A DNA stretch of 64,000 nucleotides from Adiantum capillus-veneris (GCA_014529385.2 CM043942.1:49924274-49988273), one strand, 5' to 3'. Numbered from the stretch's first letter, positions 32,791 through 45,758 are shown. Notes: a model not told the origin generated them from the sequence alone. Numbers and translations are program-made.

Positions 32791-33289
32791 TAATAATACA
32801 AAAAAGTTATGGGAACATTCATATCCATTGATATGTAATATGAGATCCACAAAACCTATAGCAATACTAATAGTTCCATTGAATCCGGTAAATGTTTTTT
32901 CAAGGGGTGTAGGATCAATTTTGGAATTTGTTGCTACATATTCCAACTAATTGTATTCACATGAGATCAATGCATGAATAGGTAACATTCTGACTCCTAG
33001 CTTTACAGAAATATATGGATCCACATTTTTGTCATTGTCCTCAATGTTGGTAATCTAATAACTTTTGTGCTTCCTCTTTGCTACACATTCTCTGGCTTCT
33101 TGTTGTGCCTCTTGAATCTTGAGCTCTTGCTTCTTTTTCCTATTTTTAACTACATGTGTCCTTTTGAGCATGCATGTGTCAACGGCAAGTGATGTTTTTA
33201 AAGCTTGCATCCACTAATCTAGTTTGCCATTTCCTGTCCATCCAATGTAGCAAGCTTAATGGCCCCACTCGGTGATATGGAATGAATCA

Positions 33290-34345
33290 CAAATGGTCCC
33301 ATTCCATGCTTCTTTAATTTTTTGTTTTTTGCTTAAGAGTGTAGACAAGCACATAATTCCCTAGTGTGATGTCTTTGGACTTTACGCGCTTGTCATGAAA
33401 CTCTTTCATGCATTTTTTTAGGCACATATTGTGACCACTGCCTTTAATTTAATTTCATGCAAATTTTCTAAGTCAATTAGACGGTCAGACCATTCATGTC
33501 TAGTCCATTCAAGTTTATTGGCTACTCCCAAGGTTGGAACCAAAAATTCTATGGGTAATATTGCATTAAGTCCAAACACCATGTTATAAGATGTAGTCCC
33601 TAAAATAGTTTTGTATGCAACTTTGTAATCCCAAATAGCGGAGTAAAACTTTTGATCCCAATCCAATCTATTGTTTTTCACAATTTTAGTGAGAACTATG
33701 CACAAGACTTTGTTGCTGCTCTTGGATTGACCATTATCTTGTGGGTGATACGAGGCCAATTTTCTATGTATGACAATGAATTCATCAAGAAAGTACTCAA
33801 TGACTTCATTAACAAAATATGTCCCTCGATGACTAACAATTTCTATAGGCAGATTGTACATGTGAAAACATTTTCATATAAGAATGTATTGTGGTGCATG
33901 CATCATATTTTTGTGTGGTTTTAGCTTCTACGCACTTGGTCAAATAGTATGTGACTACTATGATATATTTTTTATGAGTTCTGTAAGCCGACGGTGCTAT
34001 GGGACCCAAAATTTGAACCCTACTTGGAAAATACACGTGCTCCTACCATCAGTCTCATCAGTATTTCATACCTTTTATGGGAATTTTTGTTCTTTGTTGA
34101 CACTCATCACACCGCTTCACAAATGCTCCAGCATCCACGAAGAGTGTAGATCAATAAATTTTGACAAACATTATAGCCTTAGCCCTTTTATATGTTGAAA
34201 GATGACCTCTCACTTGCTGTGAATGTGCTTTCCCCATGTAAGATTGGTATGTACTCATTTTTTGATGCACAAAGTGTGAGTTGATTATGCATGCACATGG
34301 TTTGCAATTCCTAACACACATGTGTGCATCAAATTTCATACTAGG
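33290..34345 (-). pseudogene. Gypsy-C integrase (broken)
   Basis: The N-terminal zinc-binding part reads about 34339-34090 (HMCVRNCKPCAC, then KRCDECQQRTK). The core spans 34036-33418 with YIIVVTYYLTKCVEAK, IVSHRGTYFVNEV and SYHPQDNGQSKSSNKVLC, the last holding the region of the catalytic Glu, here changed. The C-terminal part has FHDKRVKSKDI and NYVLVYTLKQ. Several frame changes and stops break it. It would have inserted the element cDNA. Confidence 0.82.
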
Positions 34346-34497
34346 ACAAAAACTCCCATTCTCATCAAATTTTGATACGTTTTGATTTTCCCATGATGGA
34401 TAAAGTCCATCATGACACGTGCTTCCTTCAAGTACAAAGGAATATCAAAGGCTTTGATGCACAACTGCAAGATGCCATCCAAACTCCTAACATATAG

Positions 34498-34939
34498 TCA
34501 TCCACTACGTAGTTGGAAAGGATTTCTTTGCTCAATTATGCATCTGTCATCTATTTTGTCATGGTCTATTGACAATTGTCCTATAGACAAAACTAGGAAT
34601 ATATTATCACTCCACCTATGTATCATTTCTAGGTTAAAGAGATCAAACTCAAGCAAAATGATGAGCCATCTCACTATTCGGCATGTGTTGCATGGCTTGT
34701 TGAGTAGATACAATAGTGCTTGGGTTATCCGCAAAGAAAATGAATTGGTTGGCTAGGAAATAATGCAAAAATTTCTTCATAACATAAACCATTCCCAATC
34801 CTTCCCTTTTCATAGTTGTGTAATTTTGTTCAACATTGTTCAGTTGAAGGCTAGCATAGCATATTAAAAATCCATAAAAAATCCATAACTCCCTCACCAG
34901 GTTGTGCCAGGATACATCCAATGGCAAAAGCAGAGGCAT
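34498..34939 (-). pseudogene. Gypsy-C RNase H (broken)
   Basis: LNNVEQNYTTMKREGLGMVY and KKFLHYFLANQFIFFADN are typical of Gypsy RNase H. LLYLLNKPCNTCRIVRW follows in a second frame, showing a frameshift near 34730. A normal domain would degrade the RNA strand of the replication hybrid. Confidence 0.82.
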
Positions 34940-35094
34940 CTACATGAACATGAAAATTTGCTCTAATATGGTGCCGTGAGAATTGGTGATGATACCAATG
35001 GTTGCTTCAACTTTTAAACTAATTTCTCACAATATCCAGCTCAATCAAAGGTTACAATCAAACCATAGAGAGGCTTGGCAATGATTGCATACAT

Positions 35095-35757
35095 GTAAAC
35101 AAATTTTCAGTATTAACCACAATGTCCCATGAATGATTGGAACTCCTTCGCTATTTTTAGATGTGGCATATCCACAATCACCTTGATTTTGTCCATATGC
35201 ATGGATATTCCATTTGTGGACACAATATGACCTAGGATCTTGTCCTACCTAACCATGACAACTCATTTTCTTGGATTCAGGTAGATTCGATAGGTGTCAA
35301 ATTTCCAAAACTCTTTTTAGGTGTTCTATATGGTCTTTGCATAACATTGAGTGCACAAATAAGTTATCCATTTACATTTCTAAAAATATATGCAAGCGCT
35401 ATCTGAAAGCTTGATCCATGAGTCTTTGGAATGTGGTAAGTGCATTTGTCAGCCCAAATGGCATCAACCCATAAGCAAACATGCCCCATTGAGTCACAAA
35501 GGTTGTTTTGTGCTAATCTTTTGGTTTAATCACCAATTGATTATAACCTGAAAATCCATCCAAAAAATTGTATGTGTGCTTCCCCACTACTCTTTTCAAG
35601 ACATGATCATTGATAGGAAGAGGATAACTATCATGGATAGTAGCTTCATTTACTTTTTTAAGATTGACACACACTCTTAACTTGCCATTGTTTTTAGGTA
35701 CCACTACAATTGGGGATACCCAATCCATGTGCTCTATTCGTAAATGAACTCACCTTC
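35095..35757 (-). pseudogene. Gypsy-C reverse transcriptase (broken)
   Basis: MDWVSPIVVVPKNNGKLRVC and YNFLDGFSGYNQLVIKPKD are the fingers and palm A motifs. GMFAYGLMPFGLTNALTTFQ follows a stop near 35513. The catalytic motif region reads MDNLFVHSM after a stop, so the usual V-D-D is lost. The sequence style is close to the Gypsy-A RT, suggesting the same broad lineage. Confidence 0.85.
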
Positions 35758-37184
35758 CTTTAGCTTATCAATCTCGTCTTTGATTTTCTTTGCAAATGTC
35801 TCATTGTAAGTTTAATATTTTTGTCTCCTTGTCTTAGCATCACAATTTAAGGGAATTCTATGCTGACAAATGGAAGGATCAACCCCTTTCAAGTCTTTAT
35901 AAGACCTCGCAAACACATCCTTATACTCCTTGAGCGTCTAGATCAACAATTCTTCCTTGTCAAGTGTTAGATCCATAGAAATATAAGAAACTTTAGGCTC
36001 TTTGCATGGCTTTGCTAGATCTATCCTTTTACCATTCTCAAGTCCAACATAAGATTTTCTTGGTTCAACCTTCTCCCTCATTGGTTGTTCAATGATGGTT
36101 TTGCAATCATGAATAGTGTACTTTTTGTAATGAGAGGATACACTTATTCCATACTTTCTCAATTCTTTCCATTTTCATCATCAGTTTCCATTTTTGTTGT
36201 CCAAACCTCTCTAAGTGTGCGTTTCAATTCCCTATACTTCTTTTTTTGCTAAACTTTTGTCCATTTAGGTTCACTAGCTTGTCTTTGATGCGTCTTTTGG
36301 AGGTTTTATTGTTTGTCCCTTTTTTGTTTCAATTTGTTTGGCTGAGAAGGTGTTGTTTCCTTTCTAGTTAACTTGTCATTTATGCAATCAAGGGCTCCCA
36401 CTAGTTTCAAGTATGATTGTTTCCCTTTGATATATGGCATTGGATTGTTTCTCATCCTCTTTTTTGAGTGCTTATTTCTGTAACATTGTTGTCTTCTAGG
36501 TTTTTGGTTTGAAAAATCAAGAATTGTTTTGATTGTGTTTCAAGATCACTCTCATGACCTTCTAATTTTTCATTGTCTATGCGAAGATCCACGTACCTCG
36601 AGTATCAAGAGTGTCATAGTAACATTCATCACTTGATTCCTTATTTTTCTCCAAGATGTGGCTTGAATCAATTTCCATGGTAAGATCTCTAATAGAAATC
36701 TTGTCTCAAATACACAAACACTATACTTCAATCCCCTTCTTGTTTCACCTCACTACCAATCTTGGTTGTTTCTCAGTGATTCACGCCTAGATCCACTCTA
36801 ATCATGTGGAAATAAGTTCAAGCCATTTTCATCACAAAACTTGGTAGCTGTGATCTCATTTGATGCACACATCTAAAGTGGCCTTAATTTGAGTTCACTC
36901 CAAGGGCTCCATTCTTTCTTTGAGAAAATGCTCCGTTATATAGTCTGGATCCTCAAATGGGCTTGTTCTCTTGCATTTGTCCTTGATAAAATTTTCATAG
37001 TTTGAAGCTCCAAACATCCATAGGTGAGATTTAGAGTTTAGCAATGCAGGTACTTTAAATTCTGTAGCAGTTGTAGAATTGAAATCCTCTACGGGTGTTC
37101 TCTGTCATCTTTGCATTTGTGGTCACTTAGGTTGATGAGTGTGGACCTGGTCTCCATGTGGCACAAGTACATATAATCATAGCT
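35758..37184 (-). other. Gypsy-C protease-to-RT spacer, degraded
   Basis: Mostly stop-rich. A short readable piece at 35938-36162 (KPCKEPKVSYISMDLTLDKE) fits the region just before Gypsy RT. No separate gene is seen. Confidence 0.5.
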
Positions 37185-37400
37185 CTAGTCGTGAACCATG
37201 TCTAACTGGTGCATGAATGGCCTTCCTAGAATAACATCATAGCTATTCTTAGTACCTAAATCTACTATAGCAAACTTATGCTCATGCTTGATTCCACAAG
37301 AATTCATCACCACCTGTTCCAAAATACCAATAGATTTTGCAATATAGTCATTAGCTAGCTGCAAATTCATCCTATTTTTCCCAAGGTCATCTTTTCCCAT
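37185..37400 (-). pseudogene. Gypsy-C aspartic protease fragment
   Basis: IGILEQVVMNSCGIKHEHKF followed by YDVILGRPFMHQLDMVHD is the C-terminal half of a Gypsy retropepsin, with the ILGRPF motif. The active-site Asp region is not readable. Confidence 0.6.
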
Positions 37401-37499
37401 TCCCCTAAATATGCAAGGAGTTCAAAGAACACAAGTTTGCATAGGATTTTCTTGGGGTGCCACTATAAAGCAGGACTATGGGTGGTACAAGTGAGGAGA

Positions 37500-38888
37500 A
37501 GTTCTTGCAAAGAGAAGCTTTCTCTTCTCAGGGCTTTTGGGGTTGACATCTAAGGGTTCATTATCTTACAAGAAATTTAATAAGCTGCCTAAGTGGGAGA
37601 AACAATATGTTTCAAGTATTCAAAGTGAATTGCAGGGATGTGTTGATGTGCTTGAGCTAGATGATATGATTTCAAGAATCTTTGAAGAGGTATCTTATGT
37701 TGATACTATGCCAAAGCTTGAGTAGATCAAGCAAAGCAGGTTACAAAGTGGAACTGACATTGTTAAAGTGCACTCAATGGACATGTATGAAGAACTAGAC
37801 ATATACACGGCACTTATTCATATTAAGGAAGATTTAGATGAAGCAGTTGAAGCACGGGTAGAGACCAAGTACAAAACGGTTGCAAGAAAGTGAGACCACT
37901 GGCTCCACCTCTACCAGAAGGAAGTGATGGGATGTTCAATGAAGCTTTTTGACATCCTATACTTAGAAATTAGAAGAACATTGGACACAAATTTACTAAG
38001 GAGACATTGGAGCAGTTGAAGATTGGAGAGGATGGTTTCCTCAATGAAGAGGAGATTAAATGCTTTCAAGGTATGCCTGAAAACCACGGTAAATATTTTT
38101 CTTTTGATCCAAGCAAGATTGGGTGTGTGGATCTGAGTGTTGTTTCACCTATGTTCATACTCATTGTTCCTCACATGCCATGGAGCTTACATCCCATTCC
38201 AGTTCCAAAATCTCACTTGCCAAAGATTATTGATTTGCTTAATGAGAAGATGCCATGGAGCTTACATCCCATTCCAGTTCCAAAATCTCACTTGCCAAAG
38301 ATTATTGATTTGCTTAATGAGAAGATGCAAATGGGCATTTTGAAACCATCATTTGCACCCTACTACACTTGATGGTTCATTGTGCCAAAGAAGAATGGTA
38401 CTTTAAGGTTCATACATGATATGTAGCTGGTTAACAAGGTAACAATCTGCAATGTGGGTATTGGTGGCCCAATTGTGAATGAATTTGTTGAGGCCTTTGC
38501 AGGTAGATTTATTTACTATATGGGTGATCTCTACTCTTGATACAATCAATCTTAGTTAGCTTTGGAGAGAAAGGATCTTACTACGATGCGCACAACTCTC
38601 ATTTTGGTAAGGATGTGCACTCTACCACACGGTGCTACTAATTCAATAGCTCATATGATGAACGGCATGAATAAGGTATCAAGGGACTTTATTCCTCATG
38701 TGCCTTTCATTGATGATCTACCAATTAAAGAATGTGAAGAAGGGTCCAAAGATGAGGTGTTAGCAGCAGCTAACACATGCTACACCAATTATGCACCAAG
38801 CTATGGATGTGCTATTGTGCACAATATTTCCTATTCATTGTATAAGGATTTGGGATCATTTAGGAGTTCCATGTTGTATAAGATTTAG
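37500..38888 (+). pseudogene. Gypsy-D gag-pol fragment with unusual RT
   Basis: A plus-strand reading begins around 37537 (KFNKLPKWEKQYVSSIQSEL) and reaches RT: HPIPVPKSHLPKIIDLLNEK, FIVPKKNGTLRFIHDM, YYMGDLYS, MCTLPHGATNSIAHMMNGMN, and PFIDDLPIKECEEGSKDE, where IDD is the catalytic motif. The G-x-L-x-GATNS style palm differs from the MPFGLTNAP form of the other Gypsy RTs in this window and marks a separate lineage. Stops occur near 37723, 37892, 38370, 38424 and 38537, and a 75-bp in-frame tandem duplication lies at 38176-38325. RNase H and integrase are absent. Confidence 0.75.
38176..38325 (+). repeat. 75-bp perfect tandem duplication in Gypsy-D
   Basis: Units 38176-38250 and 38251-38325 are identical and keep the reading frame, duplicating 25 residues that include PVPKSHLPKIIDLLNEK. 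Confidence 0.95.
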
Positions 38889-38938
38889 ACAAAATGGCTC
38901 AACTTAATCCCATAGTTGAAGGGATTGAGGTCCAAACC

Positions 38939-38946
38939 TATAAAAG
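38939..38946 (+). promoter_or_regulatory. TATA box of an LTR-like promoter
   Basis: TATAAAAG in the context AAACCTATAAAAGAGCCC, about 50 bp after the Gypsy-D reading ends. The position would suit a 3' LTR of that element, but no matching second LTR was found. Confidence 0.4.
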
Positions 38947-40940
38947 AGCCCTATGCTTAAAGAGAAGCCATTCTTGAGTAGTCACTCTTGAGTGTTCACT
39001 TTATGGATGGCATAGCCTTGAGCTTAATGCCCATGCTTAGAAAGCTAGTGCTAATCCTTTGTAATTAGAGTAGCTCTTCTTGATTAATCTAATCTCTATT
39101 TTGCTCATTAATCTAGCCTTCTCTATATTTCATTATGTCATGAAGTAGTTTTGCACTCTCATTATTCTAGATTTGAGAGATGTAATGACTTCTTTCTTTG
39201 ATCTTAACACTCTTCTTCCATGAGTACTTCAATTAGTTGATGACTCCTCTAATTCTCTTGATTAGTGTAGTGTGTGCACTATTCGTCATGTGATTAGATT
39301 TTGTGTCTAATTGTGTGCTTAATATGTGGAGGTTTAAGGGCCTTGAGCTTAATGTCACTTGTGTGTGATATGATTAGAGTACCTTGATTGGCATGTGATG
39401 ATTGGGGAGGCCAACTTCAATGCAATTAGTGTGTGCTGAAAATTCAATCATTGGATAAGCCTAAATGCCAAAAATTTGGGCAAAGAAAGAGTGTGTGTGC
39501 CCAATTGAAGACCACTTGATTGAATGATTGATGGTCAATTGGGGCACCCAAATGCTTGTTGATTGTAAAATATGTATCAAATGTGCATGTAAACATTAGG
39601 GATAGGCCTAATTGCATGGCCAAAAGAGCTAATTTTGAATTTTGGTGCTTAATTTTTTATTGTGAGTATTGCTTGATTGGGTCAAGTTAGTGTTAATCTT
39701 TGAGAAATTAAGCATGCATGCATTCATTCATTCATTCATTCATGCTTGATTGAATATGCAATTTGAGCTATGTAATGTGAAGTCGATGGAATAATTGCAT
39801 ATAGTTTTGGTCTAAATTTGGGTGTGTGTGCCTACTCAATGGCATTTGATGTCCAAATTTGAGATGAATGATTGGTCTTGGTTACAAATCATAATGATTA
39901 ATGGAGCTAAAGATTGGTGTGTATCATCAAAGGATTTGAGATGAATGACCCGATTGGTTCTCACTTGGATGATTTTAAGTGCACTACCATTACAATGTAT
40001 GCCAAGTTCATTGGTATGGTCAAAAGTGCATTGATTTGTGTGTTTATAAGTACAATGTGAGTAGCCATATAAACCAAAATGACAAATCCAATTGGGTTTG
40101 GATGATTTGAGCTATTGGAGATGAGAAATTCATATTGCAATGATTTTGATTGGTCTTAGAATGGCCAAGAAGGGAATATATGCATTGTTTAAGTGTGCTA
40201 CCCAAATGGCAATCAAATTGCATCAATTTTGAAATTGAAGCCCAATCTTTGTGCATGCATGATTTCCAATTCGTCTCATTTCATGTTGTGAATGCATGAT
40301 TCATGGGCTCAAGCATGGATTATGATAGTTAGAATGAGGTCAAGTGTTTTATTGATAGAATATGGCACTCTTCATGAGAGAAAATGAGGCCGTAATTTTG
40401 TGCTTGTATTGCTAAAGTGGCATAAAATTGAACATATTTTTTTGTGTGCAAGCTCGAACATCAAGGTTGTATGCTTGATCCATCAATGACAAGAGGATTT
40501 TGTGATTATTATGTTTTTTGGGGAGTGTGCATGGCAAATGATTGCCATTTTTGGGTTAAGATATTATTATTGCAAAAATTTACAAACCTCGACACTCATA
40601 TTTGTCCTCTTGCCATTCTCTTTATTGTATCATGTAAGAGACTCCCTCTCCCTCGCTAGTTAGCCGTGGGGGTTCACATTCAAAGGCCTTTGTCTCTGTG
40701 GGAACAAGATCTTATTGGTTTTCTCTTTTTAACATTTACACACCCTCCATTCTTGACATCATCTCGAAACTGGCTTGGCGCTATCTGCAAACTTGCAGAC
40801 CCTTTTTGGGCTCCCCTTGACCCACCCAAGCTGCATTATTTTTTAATCCAATGCCTTGTAGTTGCTCGCTTGTCTTTATCACATGAGCTCACCCACATGC
40901 TCCTACATGCTCATGCCCAATAGATGATTGCCTTATTTAT
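38947..40940. other. AT-rich stretch with no recognised gene
   Basis: Leader- or LTR-like sequence at first, then unassigned sequence. Short frames at 40444-40659 and 40666-40923 have no domain. A (CATT)n run sits near 39721. Confidence 0.45.
39717..39743. repeat. (CATT)n microsatellite
   Basis: Six to seven CATT units. Confidence 0.9.
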
Positions 40941-40949
40941 ATGTGATTA

Positions 40950-41830
40950 CAAGGCTAGATGTTTAGTATGTAGTCTCACAAGTGAGCAAATTTATGCGTA
41001 GCCTAGGGTCTAAGAATTTGTAGATGTTAAACAAATCCTCCACTTGCTCTAGCCCAAGGGGGTATGATAGCTATGTGATTTACGTGATTTTATAAGGGTT
41101 GATTGCTATGGCACGTGCGTACCCACAATTGGTGCCTTGATTTCTCCCAGGTAACTCATGCATCTTGTTTTAACAAAGAAGCACCCTATTATGGCTACTT
41201 CTAGTTACAAAGTTGAATACAATGTGGCTTTCACATCTACTTTTGAATGCATTTGGCCTAGAGGCCTTATGATTGATTTGGGCACTAGAGTGCAATCTGG
41301 CCACAAGCCCTCATTGAAAGTGAGACACATTATTGTTGTTCTTTGTTCAAACAACGTGCTACTAGCTGGACTGAATGAGAAGCACACTGCTAATTTAAGA
41401 ATGATTTGAATGTTTCCCTTGAGATGTCACACTTAGGATTCTTGCATTGTTACATGGGCCTTATACTTTAAGTGGTGTGATAGGTATATGCTTTGTGCCA
41501 AACAAACTCTATCGAGACAATGTTGCATTTGCATAATTCGACTTTGAGGACTATAAACCCATGGATACTCCTATGGAAATAAATGTGAAGCTTACCCTTC
41601 ATGATGTCGAAGACTACTTTGATGTCTTTTTCTCTCAACAGACCATTGGCTACCTTGTTTATGTTTGCATTACTAGGCCAAGAATTGAATACGCAGTCTC
41701 ATAGGTGAATAGCCCAAGATTTAACTATTACTAGGATTTTGCTAGTCGAGTATACATCTTGGTGTTTTATCCAAGAGGAAATCATTGATGTCCGCTTCAG
41801 ATGCTTTTTGGGGCTCATATTGGGCTAGTT
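40950..41830 (+). pseudogene. Copia-3: shuffled Copia RT/RNase H remnants
   Basis: The first piece (about 40960-41290) has traces of VSQ-SKFM-S-GSK (end of RT) and then TKKHPIMATSSYKVEYNVAF and FECIWPRGLMIDLG (RNase H), matching Copia-1/2 residues around KKQPTVATSSCEAEY. The second piece (about 41330-41830) reads LNEKHTANL, YKPMDTPMEINVKLTLHD and GYLVYVCITRPRIEYAVS, which belongs to RT upstream of the first piece. RNase H therefore precedes RT here: two partial copies or a rearrangement. Many stops make it the oldest Copia trace in the window. Confidence 0.75.
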
Positions 41831-43252
41831 AATATCAAACCATGAAACTCTGTACACCATTAAAAATAACTAGAGATAAATCTTAATAGATAAAAGGCTC
41901 TTATCAAAATTCTAATATGATTACTTCTTGAGCCAAACTTGCAAAAACTAAGAAGGATCCAAACTTGGTTTTTGCCATCCTCAAAGATGATCTTGTTTTG
42001 GGAGCACTAAACCTGATATGTTGGATTCTCATTGCAATTTTTTTGGAAAGAGGATGGGCCTTGCAACCACAAAGGAGGAAGTCAAAACCAAATGTTGGCA
42101 TGAGAATCAACATTGCTATATACTATTCTCCTTAATATCTGCCAACTTATTGGATTTCCCTCTAAACATCGTGCACGAGTGGACAAAGCCATCATCTTGC
42201 ACCTTATTAATAGTTTATAATCGAATGGGTTCATCAAAATTGTGGACTTGTCTTGTCTTTATACAAGTTTTGCTATGTTAGGTCCATTTGGTTTTGTTAT
42301 TATATCCTACAACATTGAATTCTTGAACATTGCCAATATGTTTGATTTTGTTGAGGCTTTAGAGTAAAGGGAATGAAAGCCAAACTTTGTGATCATAAAT
42401 CTTGTAGATGGCAGATATGCAAGGCTTGAGGAGCTAATTCTATGGAATGCTCTTTTAGCACAATCTAAAAGCATATTTTAAAGCCCTTTATTGCCATTTA
42501 AAAGATATCCCTTAATGTCTTTTTGAGATAACCTATGGAGCCAATCTCCCTATTCTCTCTACTTACATGTAGTATACTCTTTGACCCAATGGTCATGCCA
42601 TTAGGCTTCAATGTGGAAGTTCGAGGCTCAAGTCACATTTTTCTTCATCGATTTTGTTTAGTGAGAGTGGAGTCAAAAGCATGCGATCAAGCTATAGAAT
42701 ACAAATTGCATTACAATGCACCCCCACCCAAAATTTTCCTTCTCTTGAGTTTTCAACACTTGTCAACGAATAGATCTTTGAGGTATATTGAATTGTTTCT
42801 ACGATGTTAAAAGCTTGTCTTCGCTTCTTCGCTTCTAAGATGGCGTGCAATATAGTAGCTTCACGATGATGAATCATTGGACCACACAATGAACACGGCT
42901 TTCCTACAACGCCAATGTATCACGATGTGGGAAGAATCTGGAGGTTTGCACTTTACCATTATACCACCCACAATGCTCCAGTTACAAAAGTGCGTTCTTC
43001 TCTAAGAGAAAACACCCTTATTGATTGAGCTTATCCCCTTGTATGCAATTTGCACTTTTATGAGAACAATCTAGCCTAGTTCGCACTCCTTTCAATGTGA
43101 GATAAAGCACTGAGGCACTAGGGACCCTTCCTTGATGCACACAATGCCCTCGCAAGCACAAGAGTTTTGACATCATACCTGACTTGAGTGCTCATCTTCT
43201 GTTCACATTTGAGCTTGTTTTTCTCAAATTTGTAGCTTGAAGCACTCCCTTC

Positions 43253-43256
<4 letters not shown>

Positions 43257-43283
<27 letters not shown>
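43257..43283. repeat. (CT)n microsatellite
   Basis: CT run of about 27 bases. Confidence 0.95.
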
Positions 43284-43392
43284 CTAACCTTATGTTGTGA
43301 GCTCTCAATTGCCAACCTCATCTCCAATGTCACGCATGTGACATGTTTCATCGGGTCCCATGATTTTTTGACCATAGAGGGCACTCGTATCA

Positions 43393-43397
<5 letters not shown>

Positions 43398-43424
<27 letters not shown>
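43398..43424. repeat. (CT)n microsatellite
   Basis: CT run of about 27 bases, 115 bp from the previous one. Confidence 0.95.
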
Positions 43425-43430
<6 letters not shown>

Positions 43431-45105
43431 CAATTTTGGATGTGAAGAGGGGAAGATGGCGGGTCTAAGAATTTCCCTCTCTCCGGCAGCCCCGCTTGTG
43501 GGTCGCCCAGACGGTCATGAGTCTGCCCAGTCTGCAAGGTACAATTTCAGCTGCTCAAGAGGGTTTTAACTTGAAATGTACAACCACAAACAGGTTTTCT
43601 CACGCAGATTTATGGGCATGTAGTACACGTTTAGGTTTTAAAAGGCATTTTTTTCGAAATGGACAACCAGGTTTCTGGGTTGCAGAGAGCTCCATTTTTT
43701 CTGGCCAGGCCAAAAAGGCAGCAGACACATCCATCACCACAACAAAATAGTATGTGCTTTGGGTGGTTCTTCTGATGAAGGTAAGCTTGTTCTCTACTGC
43801 CAAGGTTTTTCAATCCTGTACAATATCCCGTGAAAATCCTGTAATAATTGTTGAGAGGAAATAGTTTAGTTGTGTTTCTTCTCTTACTCGGTCACGGAAA
43901 AAAGTTGTAAGACGAGTTTTGCGCCTTGTGCTAATCCCATTCATATTTCCTCTGCACCTGTGTATGTATATGTGTTCACAAAGTGAAGCCTTCACTCATT
44001 CTAGTTTGGCTTATTTTGTTATTTTTTCTGCATCATGTTTATAGTGATGGCCAAAACTGCCTTGGTCTCTCCCTCTCTCTATTGTTCCATCATAGGAGTG
44101 CTCGCTCAGGCCTTAGTGTTATTTGCTAATGCCTGCATGTGTTTAAGTTAGTCGTCTCGTGTATGTACAAGGTGCGAGCCCCGGCATCTTTCAGGGGCAG
44201 ATGATAGGGGGTGAGGGTTGTTTTGTGGTTGTTCGTTGCTGTTTGTGAGGTAGTTCTAGTCCATACATTGCCATATATCATGCCAGTCTTGCCCAAATCG
44301 CGTGTTGATGCTGTATGGATATGCCTGGCCGTGCCACTTTGTTTTCCCCTTAATGGCGTGATTATGTGGCGCCTCTTTTTGGGGTCATTGTGGCTATTAT
44401 TCCATATTCCGCCTTCTATGCTGTGGGGCAAGCAGTTTGATCGCCAAAAGCTAACTAGGGAAATCTTGGCCTGGTAGAAGCAGAGATGTATCTGGTGAGT
44501 GCCTAGGGTGTTAGAAGGAGCCTATCACTACGCGGATGTAGAGGAGCTGGAAAGCCATTCAAATGGTACAGGTGGTATATAAGAGGAATTTAGGATATAC
44601 CACATTGGTGGGTCCATATTTCCGAAGTAATCTTGCTCCATGTGAGGTGGAAGAAAAGTCGTGTACGAGGCCAATTCCTCGAAACAAGTATATGACGCTC
44701 TTCAATGAATAGCCAGGTAATTTAACGCATTGACTGTGAAGGGTGTGGAGAAGCTCTATTGATCTGCCAATGAGCGTACTAGCTGTTGAAGGCTCATGGT
44801 ATGCAAGCAATCAGTGTTTTGCCCCACCCATAGTGCCATTCAACAATTAGTAGAGAAGATAGAATCCTTCACAAAGCATGTATAGTAGCCGATTGCATAT
44901 CTAGAGTGTCGCTTCTATATCCTAAGTGCACCAACATGAAGAGTGGATCCTTAGCTTCTGCTCAAAATAAGATGAGAACCAAGAAATTTTAAAATCTAGG
45001 AGACGGCCTCAAGTCTTAAAACCATAGTGAAGGTCCACACATACATATAGCATACCATATTGAGCATGAGGGCTATATGTATTTTTTCTTGCCAACAAGT
45101 CTAAT

Positions 45106-45107
<2 letters not shown>

Positions 45108-45141
<34 letters not shown>
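45108..45141. repeat. (CT)n microsatellite
   Basis: CT run of about 34 bases. Confidence 0.95.
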
Positions 45142-45144
<3 letters not shown>

Positions 45145-45758
45145 AGTGGATCAATCTAGTTGAAGACCAATATAACTCTATAGTCTCTATCTTGAGAAGG
45201 GACAATGGAGGCGTATGTATTGATTTAATTCATTTCTCTCTCTTAAGAGCAGTTCAACAACAAACTTCTCTTACCTACATCCTTTGTGGAGAGGATGAAT
45301 AAGATAGTGAGTGAGATGGCATTCCCTCGCTTGCATCATGCCCCTCTCCCTCCCTCTTTTTGAGGTGAAGCAGTTGATTTATGTAACCACTTTCGGCGAA
45401 TGGTCGGACAAAAAATAGTGAATTACCACAATTTGCAACTCTTAAAACACTTTTACTCTTCTAAGCATCTGATAATTGAACAAAACAAGAGACTGAAGAG
45501 AGAGATGACAAAGATTGTGAAAGAGAATCGGTCGCCTTGAATCGCCACTATCGACGCCCCCGGTTGGGGATTTGTCTATTGATTGACCGTGTACAATTGA
45601 CGGCGGGAATTTGCAATTAGTCTTCTTCAAAGTCGCAATCTGTATGTACGAAGTGTGTGCTTAAACTATTCATTGAGTGTGTCAGTGCACACAATATGCT
45701 CTTAAAATGGCTGGCGCTCAAAAAGCAGCCCAATAATTATAGTTTGCAAGAAAAAAAG

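Larger units (their letters stand above)
33000..37430 (-). mobile_element. Gypsy-C: degraded Ty3/Gypsy polyprotein region
   Basis: On the minus strand, in element order, are protease (about 37400), RT (about 35750), RNase H (about 34940) and integrase (34345 to 33290), the Ty3/Gypsy domain order. No LTRs were recognised at either side, so the limits are those of readable coding sequence. Stops and frameshifts are frequent throughout. Confidence 0.8.

Noticed and set aside
32680-32946. 88-residue minus-strand frame opposite the integrase scrap, considered as protease
   Set aside because: No Asp-Thr/Ser-Gly motif or other retropepsin signature; the plus strand gives a better integrase reading.
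44211-44477. Hydrophobic 88-residue frame that could be a small membrane protein
   Set aside because: Isolated, no conserved motif, no promoter or splice context; the hydrophobicity follows from T-rich codons.
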